Assembly: GCA_031761405.1 (NCBI GenBank)
Contig: JASEVX010000012.1
Location: forward strand, 25,249,047-25,313,046
Origin: Serripes groenlandicus
Lineage: Eukaryota; Mollusca; Bivalvia; Cardiida; Cardiidae
Length of the DNA: 64,000 nt
Direction: 5' to 3'
The notes under the pieces were generated by a model, which saw nothing but the letters and a program-made list of their open reading frames with translations, made no database searches and was not told the DNA's origin. Made by a program: the position numbers and the translations under genes. Numbering within the stretch: the stretch's first letter is position 1; each line of letters begins with the position of its first letter. Shown in pieces: positions 31,787 through 43,700 of this stretch.

Positions 31787-34700
31787 TAACTTCATTTCTA
31801 AATTATTTGTTATATATCTGTTGGGAACGATCCACGATGCTTTCGTCACATCGCGTGACGTCACACGGTGTGTATCGTTTATGACTGTATCTGTCATTTG
31901 AAGCCGAAGCCGTCTTGTCAAATGTTGACTCCACTCAAGAAAATAGCTATTAAAACTATCATATCTTCGACTGTCTAGTTGTATTGACTTTAAGACGTTT
32001 ATCTATTTATTGCAGTAAATGTAGCAAACAAACAAAACTACAGTCAATTTCAAATTATTTGCCTTCAATTTACATTATTTTTTTACATTGTACAGTTTAA
32101 CAGTTTATGTCTATGACCTAGTCTTTGTCAAATCATGAAAGTATGACCAGAATCAGTTCACCCTGATTTTGGGGTATACATAGTAAATGTCTTAATGTCT
32201 ATATCCTCCAACCTGAAAGAGAGGAAAACACTTTCATGCCTTCAAATGAGTCTATTGTTTTAAAGAAATGATGTTATATGTGGACTATTAGTAAAACACA
32301 TAACTTTTCTTTCAATAGGCTGAATTTCTAGTAGTTTCATCTTTTTTTTTATCCAAAATTTGTTTATTGATCAAACTCAAATGAGTCCATTGTTTTAAAG
32401 GAATGGTGTCATATGTGGGCTATCAATAAAACACATTACTTTTCTTTCATCAGGCTGAATTTCTAGTAGATTTATCTTTTTTTTTATCCAAAATGTGTTT
32501 ATTGATCAAACTCAAATGAGTCCATTGTTTTAAAGAAATGATGTCATATATATGTGGACTATCAGTAAAACACATTACTTGTCTTTCAACAGGCTGCATT
32601 TCTAGTAGATTCATCTTTTTTTTAACCAAAATGTGTTTATTGATCAAACTCAAATGAGTCATGATTGTTTAAAAGAAATGATGTCATATGGGGGCTATCA
32701 GTAAAACACTTTACTTTTCTTTCAACAGGCTGAATTTCTAGTAGTTTCCTTCTTTTTTTTTTTATCCAAAATGTGTTTATTGATCAGATTGGACAAACTT
32801 GGTACTAAGAATTTAAACATTATTTTCACTAGGTTATTTTAAATACTCTGCATGTATGTATTCAAACAATATTTGAAAAAGATTCAACATCTATTGACAG
32901 CACTATTTTCATACTTGGGAGCACAACAACCAATGATGTCATAGAACTCTTCAAATTGAAGAGCAAATGCATAATAAAAGCCTTTTACGGTCACCGATTT
33001 AGGTCCGTCTATGAAACAGGGCAATGTACACTAACAATATCAAACTCAAATAAGGTAAAAACAAACTGAGCATTGAAATCTGTAGATAAAGAGGATCAAT
33101 CTCTTTTTAAATTCAACAAACACTCAAAATACTTTTTATTCAAATAAATTTGTTAAACATTTTGGTTGAACAATAAAGAAAACGTAATCTGTTTTTCAAC
33201 AGAAAAAGGCTATAAGGCAGTTCATAATTAATGTCAGTTATGTTAGTCACCCAGTGACCTCACATAAGTGTTCTGTCCTCTGATATAACTGAAATACCAC
33301 AGAAATGTATCTGTTTTCTATGTAATTTATTGTGAAATCCATTTTTCTGTGTGAAATTGTATAATCTATACAATAGAAATGGTAAAATTTAAATTGGTAT
33401 ACATTCATTGTAACAAAAAAAATCTTATACTTTACTGGTAATAAAAGTACACATATTTTCATGAACTGCTGCTCAAAATAAAAACCTATACTGTAGTTTA
33501 ATGGTAAAACACCTGGTCTAACAAGAGTTCTAAGATCAAATCTCAGCAGGTACATGTTTTGAAAGAGGCAACTAAACTTAACAATGTATACATGAAACAA
33601 TTATGTTGTGGGGAGTTGTCTTACTTAAACACTTATTACATTTTTATCCAGGCTTCTAGTGAAAATAGTTTACTCCCTGTACCCTTTTCAAAAGCTTTTA
33701 TAATTGAGCAATAACAATTAAAACAAGAGCTGTCGGAGGACAGCGCGCTCGACTATATGCCTCTTATTCACATAAAGCACTATTTCATTATATTGCACTT
33801 AAGTACTTTTAAATTATATATACTCTATATGTAAAAGCAACTGAATAGATACATACATTTAAAAGTCAATCAAGGGCAATAACTCCATATTAAAGTTAAA
33901 AATCATGAATGAAAGGTATTAGATGTAATTATATTCCAAATATGAAAGCCCTAGCACAAGTACTTATTGAGAAAAATTAAAAATTAAAATAAAATTCCAA
34001 CTTGCCCTAAAACTTTAACCACCCAAAATCATGTTTTTTACTCCAAAAAGAAGGTCATACTCAGCATCTTCAGCATTCAATGTGAAGAAAGGTATTATAT
34101 GTAATTAAATTCCAAATATGAAAGCCCTAGCACAAGTACTTATTGAGAAAAATTAAAAATTAAAATAAAATTCCAACTTGCGCTAAAACTTTTACCATCC
34201 AAAATAATGTTTTTTATCCCAAAAAGAAGGTCAAACTCAACATCTTCAGCATTCAATGTGAAGAAATGTATTATATGTAATTATATTCCAAATATGAAAG
34301 CCCTAGCACAAGTACTTATTGAGAAAAATTAAAAATTAAAATAAAATTCCAACTTGCCCTAAAACTTTAACTACCCAAAATCATGTGTTTTACCCCAAAA
34401 AGAAGGTCATACTCAGCGTCTTCAGCATTCAATGTGAAGAAAGGTATTATATGTAATTAAATTCCAAATATGAAAGCCCTAGCACAAGTACTTACTGAGA
34501 AAAATTAAAAATTAAAATAAAATTCCAACTTGCCCTAAAACTTTAACCATCAAAAATCATGTTTTTTACCCCAAAAAGAAGGTAAAACTCAGCATCTTCA
34601 GCATTCAATGTGAAGAAAGGTATTATATGTAATTATATTCCAAATATGAAAGCCCTAGCACAAGTACTTATTGAGAAAAATTAAAAATTAAAATAAAATT

Positions 34701-36237
34701 CCAACTTGCCCTAAAACTTTAACCACCCAAAATCATGTTTTTTACCCCAAAAAGAAGGTCAAACTCAGCATCTTCAGCATTCAATGTGAAGAAAGGTATT
34801 ATATGTAATTATATTCCAAATATGAAAGCCCTAGCACAAGTACTTATTGAGAAAAATTAAAAATTAAAATAAAATTCCAACTTGCCCTAAAACTTTAACC
34901 ACACAAAATCATGTTTTTCCCCCAAAAAGAAGGTCAAACTTAGCATCTTCAGCATTCAATGTAAAGAAAGGTATAAGATGTAACTATATTTCAAATATGA
35001 AAGCCCTAGCACAAATAATTATGAATGAAAATGCCAACTTGCCCTAAAACTTTAACCGGACGCCGACGCCGACGCCGACGCCGGGGCGAGTAGTAAAGCT
35101 CTCATATTCTTCGAATAGTCGAGCTAAAAAGGAATGGTTATCAACATTGATAACTCTGAGAATCTGTACATGTTCAAGGATTGATCCAGCTTTGATAACC
35201 GTTCTAATATCAAAGTTTTAACGAAATTTATACATCATATTTTTATAATAGAGCAATTTTAACATGATCACTAACAATGTTAAATTATTGCAAATTCTTC
35301 TGGAAAATCCATTTCTCTGTTTGTACTTTTTATAATTTCTTTATTTGCTATAAACATACTGTTTATTGTTTTATGCAATAAAATGTATATTGAATATATT
35401 GATCAGATCTTATATTATCCATTTTTTTTTTCAAACAACATATTTCAGATACATGTATATATATTCAGTAACTGTTGTTGACACTAAGTCTGGTACTTAT
35501 TAACAAATAATCTGATGCTGTTTTCATGTTTTACAAATTAAAAACCAGAAAAGGAGATAGGTGTTCAAAGTGAAAATGTTGTTGAATAGGAACATATTGT
35601 TCATTTTGGATATGTTCATTTTGGATCAATTACACCATTCCGACAATGTATTCGGATTAGTCACAGAAATCAAGTAATTTACATCAGACAAGGCCGGCTA
35701 AACTTTAACCTTTCCAACATACATCATTATGGGACTTTTGAAAATATTTGTCAAAAATTACATTTTTCTCAGTCATCTTAAATTGCCTCAAGATTATACA
35801 TTCAGCCAGATCATGCAAAGTTAGCCATCTGCCTTGTAAGATTGTTGTGTGGAGTAATGTTAAGCGCAAGTCATTCAATCAACCATGGTAAGAGTCAGTT
35901 TTCAATTATATGTATTACTAGTTTACAAATAACTGGCATTTGTAAAAATAAATCAGAACATTCTTCAATGCCTTCTAGTGTTGTTTTCCATCAACATCCT
36001 TGGAAATCTTACAGTCTATTACAATCCTGACCTAATAAAAAATAAAACAGATATATATGTACAAATTAAACTTAAATGCATGCTAAGTTTCGTTTTTTTC
36101 AATATGTTTTTCAAATTCTGTTTTTGTAACTTAAATTTCTACAATTTGCCTATTAATTTGTTTCTTGTTGGGGGACAGACAGTGCTTAATTAATTGTTGT
36201 TGCTTTCACACGACCTAGGCTTTGCCTATTAACATAT
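31787..36237 (-). repeat. Large repeat unit, inverted arm
   Basis: Inverse of 25203-28340 with one large insertion (33708-35145) and two more tandem units (32280-32790). It starts abruptly with ATAACTTCATTTCTAAATTA, which in other copies is preceded by TTGCTTAAAAAT, so the 24509-31786 element sits exactly at that junction. The SINE-like head CTGTAGTTTAATGGTAAAAC is at 33490. Confidence 0.75.
33708..35145 (+). mobile_element. Satellite-core Helitron-like element, 176-bp monomers, with empty site
   Basis: Left end AACAAGAGCTGTCGGAGGAC, AGCGCGCTCGACTAT. Seven monomers follow, with CCAAATATGAAAGCCCTAGC starting at 33936, 34112, 34288, 34464, 34640, 34816 and about 34991: six steps of 175-176 bp. 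Then a (GACGCC)n tract (35060-35083) and a right end TTCTTCGAATAGTCGAGCTAA, a small hairpin followed by CTAA. The uninserted sequence is seen inverted at about 26195-26215 (TTATAATT joined to TCAACATTGATAACTC). Confidence 0.82.
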
Positions 36238-38225
36238 TATTTTTCAACAATCTTACTATTTTTCAACAATCTTACTATTTTTCACATATCAAATCTCAAC
36301 CCCATAGCACTTTTTTTCGGCCATTTTGCTTCCGGTCTTACTGGACGGACAAATTACCGTAACCTATTAATTTCGTAACCGGTAAAACCCGCATTCACGA
36401 TATTCGTATGTTTTGATAAATAAAAAAATACTAAGAACTAGAGAGAAAAATTAAATTAAATTCCTTCTCGATAAAGGAAAGAAAACAAGGAATCTGACAC
36501 GTGATAATTTGCGTGTAATTGCACTCGTTTTCTATTTTTAAAATGATATTTTCTCAACCGGAAGTAAACACATCCAAATGTGACGTCATTGCAACGAAAG
36601 TAACGTCATTGTAAGGCAAGTAATAAATAGTTAACAAAAGGAAAACGACAGGAATGGTAGGAAAAGATAGTTTGACTTGTCAGAAATGGATTTCATTCAC
36701 TGCAAGGACTTTATGAAGGGTAAGTCGACTATTCTTTTGTACCTGTCATAGTTATTTCATGGATTGTAAATATTTCAACGGAAGTTATCGTTCGTTACAC
36801 TGGCCTCGGATATTATTTAAACTGAAAAGGACGAACAATTCTGTTTCTGTATCGACATAGCTTCATCAATAATTTGCTTAAAAATATAACTTCATTTCTA
36901 AATTATTTGTTAGTATCTGTTGAGAACCGTTCCACGATGCTTTCGTCAAATCGCGTGACGTCACATCGTGTGTATTGTTTTTGTCTGTATCTGTTCCACG
37001 ATGCTTACGTCACATCGCGTCACGTCACATAGTGTGTATTGTTTTTGTCTGTATCTGTCATTTGAAGCCAAAGCCGTCTTGTCAAATGTTGACCCCACAC
37101 AAGGAAATAGCTAAACTATCATATCTTCGACTGTCTAGTTGTATTTACTTTAAGACGTTTATTAATATATTGAAGTAAATGTAGTAAACAAACAAAACTT
37201 CAGTCAATTTCTGAAGGCAATTATTTGCCTTCAATATACTTTTTTTTTACATTGTACAGTTTAACAGTTTATGTCTATGACCTAGCATTTGTCAAATCAT
37301 GAAAGTATGGACCAGAATCAGCTACCCTGGTTTTGAGGTATACATAGTAAATGTCTTAAGCCATATATCCTCCAACCTGAAAGAGAGGAAAACACGTTCA
37401 TGCCTCCAAAGGAGTCCATTGATTTAAAGAAATGATGTCATATGTGGACTATCAGTAAAACACATAACTGTTCATTCAACAGGCTGAATTTCTAGTAGTT
37501 TCAGCTTTTTTTATCCAAAATTTGTTTATTGATCAAACTAAAATGAGTCCATTGTTTTAAAGGAATGATATCATATGTGGGCTATCAATAAAACACATTA
37601 CTTTTCTTTCAACAGGCTGCATTTCTAGTAGATTCATCTTTTTTTTAACCAAATTATGTTTATTGATCAAACTCAAATGAGTCATGATTGTTTTAAAGAA
37701 ATGATGTCATATATGTGGGCTATCAGTAAAACACATTACTTTTCTTTCAACAGGCTAAATTTCATTTGTTTTTATCCAAAATTTGTTTATTGATCAGATT
37801 GGACAAACTTGTTACTTAAAATTTCAACAATATTTCCACTAGGTTATTTTAAATACTCTGCATGTATGTATTCAAACCACATTTACAAAAGATTCAACAT
37901 CTATTGACAGCACTATTTTCATACTTGGGAGCACAACAACCAATGATGTCATAGAACTGTTTTTCAACAGAAAGGGCTGATATTATAAATCATAATTAAT
38001 GTCAGTTATAAGTCACCCAGTGACCTCACATAAGTGTTCTATCCTCTGATATAACTGAAATACCACCGAAATGTATATCTTTTCTGTTTTCTATGTAATT
38101 TATTGTGAAATTTATCCATTTTTCTGTGTGAAATTGTATAATCTATACAATAGAAATGGTAAAATTTAAACTAGTATACATTCATTGTAACAAAAAAAAA
38201 TCTTATACTTTACTGGTAATAAAAT
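36238..38225 (-). repeat. Third copy of the cluster: module 2 (direct) plus inverted unit, truncated
   Basis: 36262-36890 is module 2 in plus orientation (TCTCAACCCCATAGCAC, CTTCCGGTCTTACTGGACGG, TGACGTCATTGCAACG). 36894-38225 is the inverted unit, with a tandem duplication of the GACGTCAC box (36930-37060) and three 130-bp units. It stops at TTACTGGTAATAAAATTATA, where other copies continue. Confidence 0.75.
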
Positions 38226-38798
38226 TATAAACAACAATTCCATAAAAATGACGACAATGTCACTAAGCGCATTCAACTTTCAAGCTTTATATTAACCATG
38301 TTAAAAATGGCGGATTCTTGACCTCTGGCCCGTATCGACTCGATTAAATTTTTCGATCTAGTAGATCCGATATGCGTTCGTTGGTAACAAAATACAGGAA
38401 ACACCCGTCATTTTATCATTTAGATATCTGTTCAATGGATTTATTGCGTTAAACTGTCCATAACTACTGAAAGTCAACGACCGTCAGGTAAGCTGGTGCT
38501 AGCGTGATTCATTCAAAACTGTTGATCATGGCACATTTGTCACAAATCGTGGTCACTCAGTTTATTCTTAGGCAAATTTGTCACATTATATGTTTATTGC
38601 TAGGCCCAATGGGAGTCATGTTGTTTTGTTTAATCTTTGTGTCACGAAACCATACTTGTGCGAAACATGATCATTATTTGCAATGTTAACCGTTACATTA
38701 GAGTTGCCGTTCGTGTTTAACATGCTTGTAAAGACAACCAAAATGTGCAGACTTGGAGTGTTTTGCCGAGCTATCATGTAAGTTTGAGCTGCATCCTC
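38226..38798. other. Gene-free target region of the LTR retrotransposon
   Basis: Not repetitive within the window. Short open frames on both strands do not continue across the retrotransposon when the flanks are compared in frame. No gene supported. Confidence 0.5.
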
Positions 38799-38803
38799 AC
38801 AAG
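38799..38803. other. Target-site duplication, left (ACAAG)
   Basis: ACAAG directly before the LTR start TGTTGTG, repeated at 48762-48766. The A may belong to the LTR end, so the duplication could be 4 bp (CAAG). Confidence 0.85.
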
Positions 38804-38883
38804 TGTTGTGAAAGTAGATTTGTATCCTTGTGGGACATTGCATTACATTGGGTTCTTAAGACTGTTGCATGATGGGAGTTTTC

Positions 38884-38891
38884 TGACGTCA
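38884..38891. promoter_or_regulatory. CRE/ATF-type palindrome in the LTR
   Basis: TGACGTCA, present in both LTRs (also 48544-48551). This is the consensus CREB/ATF site; a role in LTR transcription is inference. Confidence 0.5.
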
Positions 38892-39084
38892 TCACGGTAG
38901 CCACCAGATTCGATCTCTTCTCTCCAGTACTTCGTACAGGACAGTCGCGTTTCCTAGAAACAACAAAGCTAACAAACTGTGGCAACCAAACCAGAGAACA
39001 ACCGAACGAACTATCGACAACCCACTAGAATAACGACTCCATTCGACGTATACTGATAAAGAAACACCTGACAACTACTACTGA

Positions 39085-39093
39085 CCGGTGAGT
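39085..39093 (+). promoter_or_regulatory. Candidate splice donor for ORF3 mRNA
   Basis: CCG|GTGAGT near the 3' end of the LTR; a second candidate GTGG|GTAAAGT lies at 39357-39366. The motif CTGACCGGTG precedes both. Paired with the acceptor at 45276-45297 either would make a spliced ORF3 message (inference). Confidence 0.35.
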
Positions 39094-39103
39094 GACACTT
39101 TAT

Positions 39104-39117
39104 TGGTGTCAGAAGTT
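39104..39117 (+). other. Primer-binding site (tRNA-Leu type)
   Basis: TGGTGTCAGAAGTT, two bases after the LTR. It complements a tRNA ending ACTTCTGACACCA, as animal tRNA-Leu does. Its position right after the LTR is standard. Confidence 0.85.
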
Positions 39118-39413
39118 GTTTTTCAGAACCCAACGTTAAAATACTGCGAGTGCCGACAGCACATGGTCTGTCAGCCATTTATTTTGTTTTGTTACTTTAA
39201 CAAAATTTGTCTGCAGCGGCTCATAGACTTGAATTAGGAATACTTTAATTGTTGATAGGTCAAACATTTTTTTGCTTTGCAGAAAGCTGTTTGTCTTGGC
39301 AGTAATTATTGTGAAGACTTAGATTTCTGGAAAAGTTGTACGAGTGCACTGACCGGTGGGTAAAGTAAGGAAGATCAGTATACAGTCCTATCTCTATCCT
39401 ACTTTGAATAAGT

Positions 39414-40739
39414 ATGTCTGAGAACAAACTTGTTGCAATTAATTTTGCTTCATGGGTTGAATTATTGAATATTCCAGGCGTAGGTACAAAAACTGCCGGC
39501 GCAATTGAAGCTTATCGCTTAGAGCATGGAAATATAGATTCACATATTTTTCAAAGTTTGGCTAGAAAGAAAATGACTCAAGAGCAGGTGGATAGAATTG
39601 ATTATACCTTAAATAGGCAACTAAATAGGAAACATGAGAAAGTGGGTGTGGCATCTCCTTCACGCAAACCATTAACCTTTGATGAGGTCTCTCCTATGCA
39701 TGAGCTCGATATCACGAGAGAAACGGAAGAGCTACTCTGTAAGGAGAAGGGTGCGTGTGGGGGTGATGAAAAGCATATTGAACCGGATATGACTGAAGAG
39801 ATTGTTAATATGCAGGACATGCTAGCTCACTTAAAGAGTGAAATAAAAACGTTCAAAGGTGATGATACTCCCCGAGCCTCGCTTGTACCTAAGGTGCAAT
39901 CTGGGCCGACGGGGGATCATTCTGGTACAAGCAAACGTGTAGCTGAACTTCCCCGCAATATTAGTTTTGATGGGCGTGGAAATTGGTGGGCCTTCAAGAA
40001 TAATTTTGTGAGGTATGCGGAGGCATCCGGATGGACTCCGGCCGAACAATTGAATTGTTTGTGCTGGAGCCTGTCAGGTAAGGCCTCAGACTATTTTGCT
40101 ATGGTTGCGGAGAGAGACCCAAATATGTCATTTGATGATTTGTTTATTAGGTTAGAAGCTCGATTTGGGGCAAGGGAATTGCAAGAAACTGCCCAAATGA
40201 GGTTCCAGCAGGCTGTACAGGGTGTAAATGAGACACTAATGGATTGGTCTGATAGAATAATGTTGTTATCAACAAATGCCTTTTATACGCTGCCTGTTAC
40301 ATATAGTCAACAGCAGGCAGTTACACGCTTCTGTCAGGGGTTATTTGATAAGGAAGCGGGACAACATGTCTGCTTGCAGAGACCCGGAACAATGGAGTCT
40401 GCATTAGACCAAGTTAGAATGTTTCATCATGTACGACAAGCTATATTTGCGGATGGTAAAACAACAAGACGGAAGGAGCCTTCAGTTCAGGCAGTAGCAT
40501 CCGTGGATGGGTCTGACCCATTTGTGTGTGCCTCTGGCCCGTCTGATAGTGCCCTGGAGTCATTAAATAAAACCATGCAATCCATAGAAAAAGGAATCAA
40601 AGCCTTGCTGGAAAGGAATCAAACCAATAACAAACGTAGAGCGGATATGTTATGTTTCTTTTGTAATGAAAAAGGTCATTTCGCGAGGAACTGTATGAAA
40701 AAGAAGAATTCTTTAAACGACAAAGGGTTGAAGAAGTAG
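39414..40739 (+). CDS. Gag polyprotein with N-terminal HhH-like segment
   Basis: 441 residues. Residues about 9-40 read like a ComEA-type helix-hairpin-helix (NFASWVELLNIPGVGTKTAG, then an amphipathic helix), a DNA-binding fold not usual in Gag. Residues about 180-345 match the retrotransposon Gag capsid pattern (GNWWAFKNNFVRYAEASGW, F-x-DL-x-RLEARFG). A CCHC zinc knuckle (C414-x2-C417-x4-H422-x4-C427) sits near the C-terminus, as expected for nucleic-acid packaging. The frame overlaps Pol by 70 nt and ends 19 nt after a slippery heptamer. The leader between LTR and ATG is about 310 nt. Gag would form the particle in the cytoplasm. Confidence 0.92.
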   Translation: MSENKLVAINFASWVELLNIPGVGTKTAGAIEAYRLEHGNIDSHIFQSLARKKMTQEQVDRIDYTLNRQLNRKHEKVGVASPSRKPLTFDEVSPMHELDITRETEELLCKEKGACGGDEKHIEPDMTEEIVNMQDMLAHLKSEIKTFKGDDTPRASLVPKVQSGPTGDHSGTSKRVAELPRNISFDGRGNWWAFKNNFVRYAEASGWTPAEQLNCLCWSLSGKASDYFAMVAERDPNMSFDDLFIRLEARFGARELQETAQMRFQQAVQGVNETLMDWSDRIMLLSTNAFYTLPVTYSQQQAVTRFCQGLFDKEAGQHVCLQRPGTMESALDQVRMFHHVRQAIFADGKTTRRKEPSVQAVASVDGSDPFVCASGPSDSALESLNKTMQSIEKGIKALLERNQTNNKRRADMLCFFCNEKGHFARNCMKKKNSLNDKGLKK

Positions 40740-40775
40740 ACCTTTCAGCAGCCCATAGTTCAGTGGAAGGTCTAC
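40712..40775 (+). promoter_or_regulatory. -1 ribosomal frameshift signal (T TTA AAC plus stem-loop)
   Basis: TTTAAAC at 40712-40718 is aligned with the Gag codons TTA AAC, the exact X XXY YYZ register needed for -1 slippage. Pol lies in the -1 frame and is open from 40670. A perfect 9-bp stem GTAGACCTT (40736-40744) / AAGGTCTAC (40767-40775) follows after 17 nt. That spacer is longer than the usual 5-9 nt, so the real structure may be a pseudoknot or include more pairs. Confidence 0.82.
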
Positions 40776-43700
40776 AGTTAGGAGAAAAGAGCAAAATCTT
40801 GGGCCGTAGTAAATTCTCAGGGAATTGTAATCAGTCACAAAAGGACACCACTGATACAGTTTCGAATGAGATTACTGTTTTTCATTTATGGTCATGTTCT
40901 TCCCTTTACATCAATGTGGTTATAGGTAACATTAAACTTCGGGCAGTAGTTGATACAGCCGCTGAAGTAACTATTATCTCTGATAGGGTGTATCAATCTA
41001 TGGACCCAAAACCACGCAGAATTAAAAACATTACACTCAAAGCAGCTGGTCGTGATATGTCTATGCCAGGATTTATTATGGATCAGTCTTTGTTAAAAAT
41101 TGGCACAAAAAATTATTATGAGAATATCTATGTAGCCCCCATTGAACAGGATATGCTTTTGGGTGCAGATTTCCTTAACAAGCATAAAGCGGTATTATTT
41201 ATGGGGGTGGGGAAGATGGTCATAGATGGGTTGAACATCCGTATGGAGAGGGTGGGGGAAAAAGAGGGGGAGATTCCGGAGGTGGCAAGCGTTAAAGTTA
41301 ACAAAAGAATTGTTGTGCCACCAAAATCTGTTGTCCTTGTAAAATGCGAGTTAGACAACGAATTGAAACAGGATTATTTCATGGAAAAAGTAGACAGTTT
41401 TGATCTCATGCTTCCAAGAACAGTATGCCGGGGCAGCTCCATACCATGGGTCAGTGTGATGAATGTTTCGGACAAATATCATCTGCTGGAACGGGGTATG
41501 GAGGTTGCAACGGCACATATTATGTTAGACATCTTAGATGAGCCAAGTAATGAGGTTAAACATATATCTTCAGTATCCATACAAAGCAAATCCCAATTAC
41601 CCGAACATTTGGTCGATTTGTTTGAAAGATCCTGTAAATTATTGTCCGAAACTGATGCGACGGTGTTGTTGAATCTATTGATGGAATACCAAGACATTTT
41701 CGCACAGAGTGAATTTGATCTTGGAAGTTTCACTGATTTACAACATTGTATAGATACCAGAGATGCCAAACCAGTAAAAGTAGGGATGAGAAGAACCCCT
41801 GCACATTTTCAAGGAGAAGAAGAGGAACATCTTAATAAGATGTTAAGGGCAGGTGTCATTCAAGAATCCAATTCCGACTGGGCAGCAGCGCCAGTATTGA
41901 TAAGAAAAAGGGATGGGTCAGTGCGTTGGTGCATTGACTACAGAAAATTGAATGATGTAACTGTCAAGGATGTGTTCCCACTTCCTCTGGTGGACGATTG
42001 CTTGGACACGCTGGCTGGTAATATCTGGTTCACAAAGCTCGATGCAAATGCAGCCTACTGGCAGGTGAGCATAAAGAAAGAAGATCGTAAGAAGACCGCC
42101 TTTCACACTAAATATGGTTTATTTGAACATGTTAAGATGGGTTTTGGTCTTTGTAATGCTCCTGCAACTTTCTCAAGAGTCATGAATCTTGTTCTGAGGG
42201 GTCTGAACTGGAGGATAGTTCTGGCCTTTCTAGACGATATTCTGGTTTTGGGAAGAACTTTTTATGAGCATATAAGTAATCTTAGGGAAACTTTCGGACG
42301 TTTCAGAAAATACGGTCTCCGTCTCAAACCAAAGAAATGTCTAATCTTTCAAAAGGAGGTTGAATTTTTAGGTAGAATAGTAACAGGCGAGTCGTTGGCT
42401 ATTTCATCGGACGATACCAAAGTTGTTCATGAATGGCCAACACCCAAATGTTCCAAAGATGTCGAAAGATTTATGGGCCTTGCCAATTATCACCGAAGTT
42501 TTGTGAGGCAGTTTGCGGATATGGCTGCTCCATTGTATGGCGTAATTGGTAAGCATAAATTCCAATGGGGTGAAGAACAAGAAATATCATTCTGCAAGCT
42601 AAAGCAAGCGTTGACGCATCCACCTGTTATGGCCTTGCCAAATGGTCGAGATTCTTTTATTTTGGATACAGATGCGTCCGATGTAGCGATTGGTGCAGAA
42701 TTGCTACAAGTGCAGAATGGTGAAGAGAAAGTCATCACCTATGGAAGTTATGCCCTTGCAAAAGAACAGAGAAAGTATTGTGCTACACGAAAGGAACTTC
42801 TGGCGGTAGTACGCTTTACGAGGCAGTTTAGGTATTACCTGCTTGGAAGACCTTTTGAGGTACGTACAGACCATTCAAGTTTGACCTGGCTAATAGGATT
42901 TAAAGAACCACAGGGACAGTTAGCAAGATGGTTGGAAGAATTATCACAGTACAATATGATTCTTAAATACCGACCTGGAAAAGTGCATGGGAATGCGGAC
43001 GCATTATCAAGGAAGCCTATGGCCGACATGTGTTCGCACTATTCTAGTCATGTAAAGATTGAAGAATTACCCTGTGGTGGCTGTACCTATTGTAAGCGAG
43101 TGGATACTCAGTGGGCCACTTTTTCGCGAGAAGTGGATGAGGCGATTCCATTGGCTGCTTCAAAGACAATGAGGTTCGAGGGAGGCTTGGGTTTTGATCA
43201 ACACTGCGCGTTGGGGGACAAAACGACGAGCCGACGAGCAGCTGAGATAGACTCAAGATGCCCTGGAGTAGACACGCTGGGGGACAAAACGACGAGCCGG
43301 CGTGTTGGAAACTCAAAACCGTTATGCGGATTACAGGCTCACTCTGCGCCCCAGGCGTTGGGGGACAAAACGACGAGCCGGCGGCTGGGGTGCGTTGAGT
43401 GCCTAGGGACCGAGTTGCAGGGGAAGAGAGTAAGACCAATGGACAATCATTTCCCACTAGGAGTAGACGATAAGTCAGAGACTCGTTACATAGGGGGTAT
43501 AGCTCAAAGTCAGGTAACAGTAGCCAATGAAATTAGGAATATCTGTTCTTTATCGTTAGAGTACCCGGGGGAATTCGGGGAAGACAGTAGGAGTACTTCT
43601 CAGGTTGAGATACGGCAGATTGGTACCAATTTGTCTGTCTCAACTGGGGAAGGAAAGAAAGATCTTTGGAAAGAGAGGGATCAGCCTGGTATTTTTCAAG

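Larger units (their letters stand above)
38804..39101 (+). repeat. 5' LTR (298 bp)
   Basis: Starts TGTTGTGAAAG, ends GTGACACTTT. No differences from 48464-48761 found on line-by-line reading. Contains a TGACGTCA box at 38884-38891 and a good splice-donor match CCG|GTGAGT at 39085-39093. I see no clear TATA box or AATAAA. Confidence 0.95.

Noticed and set aside
29161..33600. A 117-codon ORF present in two inverted copies (29161-29514 and 33247-33600)
   Set aside because: It starts inside the tRNA-like SINE head read backwards. The differences I see between copies are all amino-acid changes, which fits neutral drift of a non-coding repeat, and composition is not protein-like.
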